Of a DNA stretch of 64,000 bases, positions 63,593 to 64,000 are shown piece after piece; the stretch's first letter is position 1, and every line of letters starts with the position of its first letter. Position numbers and translations under genes: made by a program. The notes below the pieces were generated by a model. That model saw only the letters and a list, made by a program, of their open reading frames with translations. It ran no database searches and was not told where the DNA came from. Location of the stretch: assembly GCA_030710605.1 (NCBI GenBank), contig CP092886.1, positions 160,068,000 to 160,131,999 on the forward strand, written 5' to 3'. Source of the DNA: Cordylochernes scorpioides. Taxonomy: Eukaryota > Arthropoda > Arachnida > Pseudoscorpiones > Chernetidae.

Positions 63593-63925
63593 TCAGAACT
63601 GATCAATTTCCGTCGTGTCGAATCCACCACGGCCCGACCACATTCCTCCAGGACTTGCGTCAGGAAACGTCAGGCTAAACGCGGCGCTGGAAATGTGGCT
63701 TCCCAGCTGCGAGAACTGTGCAGTGTGAAGTTCAGAACACATGGTTCCATGTTCACATAGACTTAGAAGATATAAGAACCGGGTAGACCTATTGCTACTG
63801 ACTATGTCAGGAAACATTATGACACAGCATGCAATGTTTACAAGGCGTTGTAGCGTCGGTAACAATCCAATAGCAGTAGAAGCAACGAGAATTCCATAGA
63901 AAATATTCATTGGATCATCAATCAT
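63593..63925 (-). CDS. Candidate host exon or frame, membrane-protein-like
   Basis: A minus frame of 110 codons. Its first half is hydrophobic and looks like a membrane segment plus loop: NIFYGILVASTAIGLLPTLQ then RLVNIACCVIMFPD. The pattern G-I-L-V-A...G-L...R...P resembles the DC-STAMP-like membrane family (DCST proteins) loosely, but the match is weak and no catalytic or diagnostic residue confirms it. The second half (after ~60) may be intron read-through. It lies near the window edge, so flanking exons may be outside. Confidence 0.25.
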   Translation of the reverse strand: MIDDPMNIFYGILVASTAIGLLPTLQRLVNIACCVIMFPDIVSSNRSTRFLYLLSLCEHGTMCSELHTAQFSQLGSHISSAAFSLTFPDASPGGMWSGRGGFDTTEIDQF

Positions 63926-64000
63926 GTTCCTACTCTCCGTGCTTAGTTTTCCTCGAGGAGATTTCGATCCGGGACATGGATGCGTTTATCTTCCAGACAA

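Overview
This is animal genomic DNA, AT-rich and dominated by repeats. It is probably from an arthropod; a chelicerate would fit the transposon types, but that is inference from familiarity with such families, not a test. There is no bacterial gene organisation, operon or CRISPR array. Only one convincing host exon is visible: a 113-bp minus-strand exon at 11666-11778 that encodes a protein tyrosine phosphatase segment between good splice sites. A weaker candidate lies at the far right end (63593-63925, minus).

Layout. 1-1373: a decayed mariner/Tc1-type transposase end, then a terminal-repeat-like end. 1374-7158: hairpin-headed repeats (a CCCGGGC-AAC-GCCCGGG hairpin near one end) associated with minisatellites (32 bp and 73 bp), interleaved with two copies of a foldback element that carries a hammerhead ribozyme. 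7548-12436: foldbacks, fragments of non-LTR retrotransposons (LINEs), MITEs and the phosphatase exon. 13761-15632: another hairpin-headed repeat followed by a 48-bp minisatellite. 16604-21901: a complete Ty3/gypsy LTR retrotransposon, minus strand, with an uninterrupted 1369-residue gag-pol frame and LTRs that differ only by a 12-bp indel; it sits in an (AT)n tract. 21.9-31.3 kb: mostly unassigned AT-rich sequence with one LINE end and small foldbacks. 31335-32118: 30-bp minisatellite. 33.3-36.3 kb: a tRNA-Gly-like sequence, a short retroposed insert with a poly-A tail, a SINE and a LINE end. 37933-38431: the best hammerhead element. 39.3-43.1 kb: a Tc1 element rebuilt as a long palindrome inside a mariner-type MITE, a 36-bp minisatellite and a mariner remnant. 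45.6-48.8 kb: a 221-bp direct repeat pair, a pogo-like MITE and a piggyBac-type MITE. 49471-51072: an intact Tc1 element (343-residue transposase, 47-bp perfect inverted repeats) inside an older foldback. 52-63 kb: MITEs, a second SINE copy, 42-bp and ~61-bp minisatellites and scattered foldbacks.

The most interesting system is the set of hammerhead ribozyme elements. Two divergent families (around 4.2-5.9 kb and 38 kb) share the same design: a type I hammerhead with a minimal stem III, a repeat period of 339 bp in both families, a partial second copy in tandem, and/or an inverted partial copy that makes a foldback. This fits Penelope-like-element terminal repeats or animal 'retrozymes' that produce small circular RNAs. 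Many decayed copies are scattered through the window. Several nested insertions (Tc1 in a foldback, Tc1 in a MITE, a piggyBac MITE in a tandem repeat, a LINE end in a foldback) give a relative order of events.
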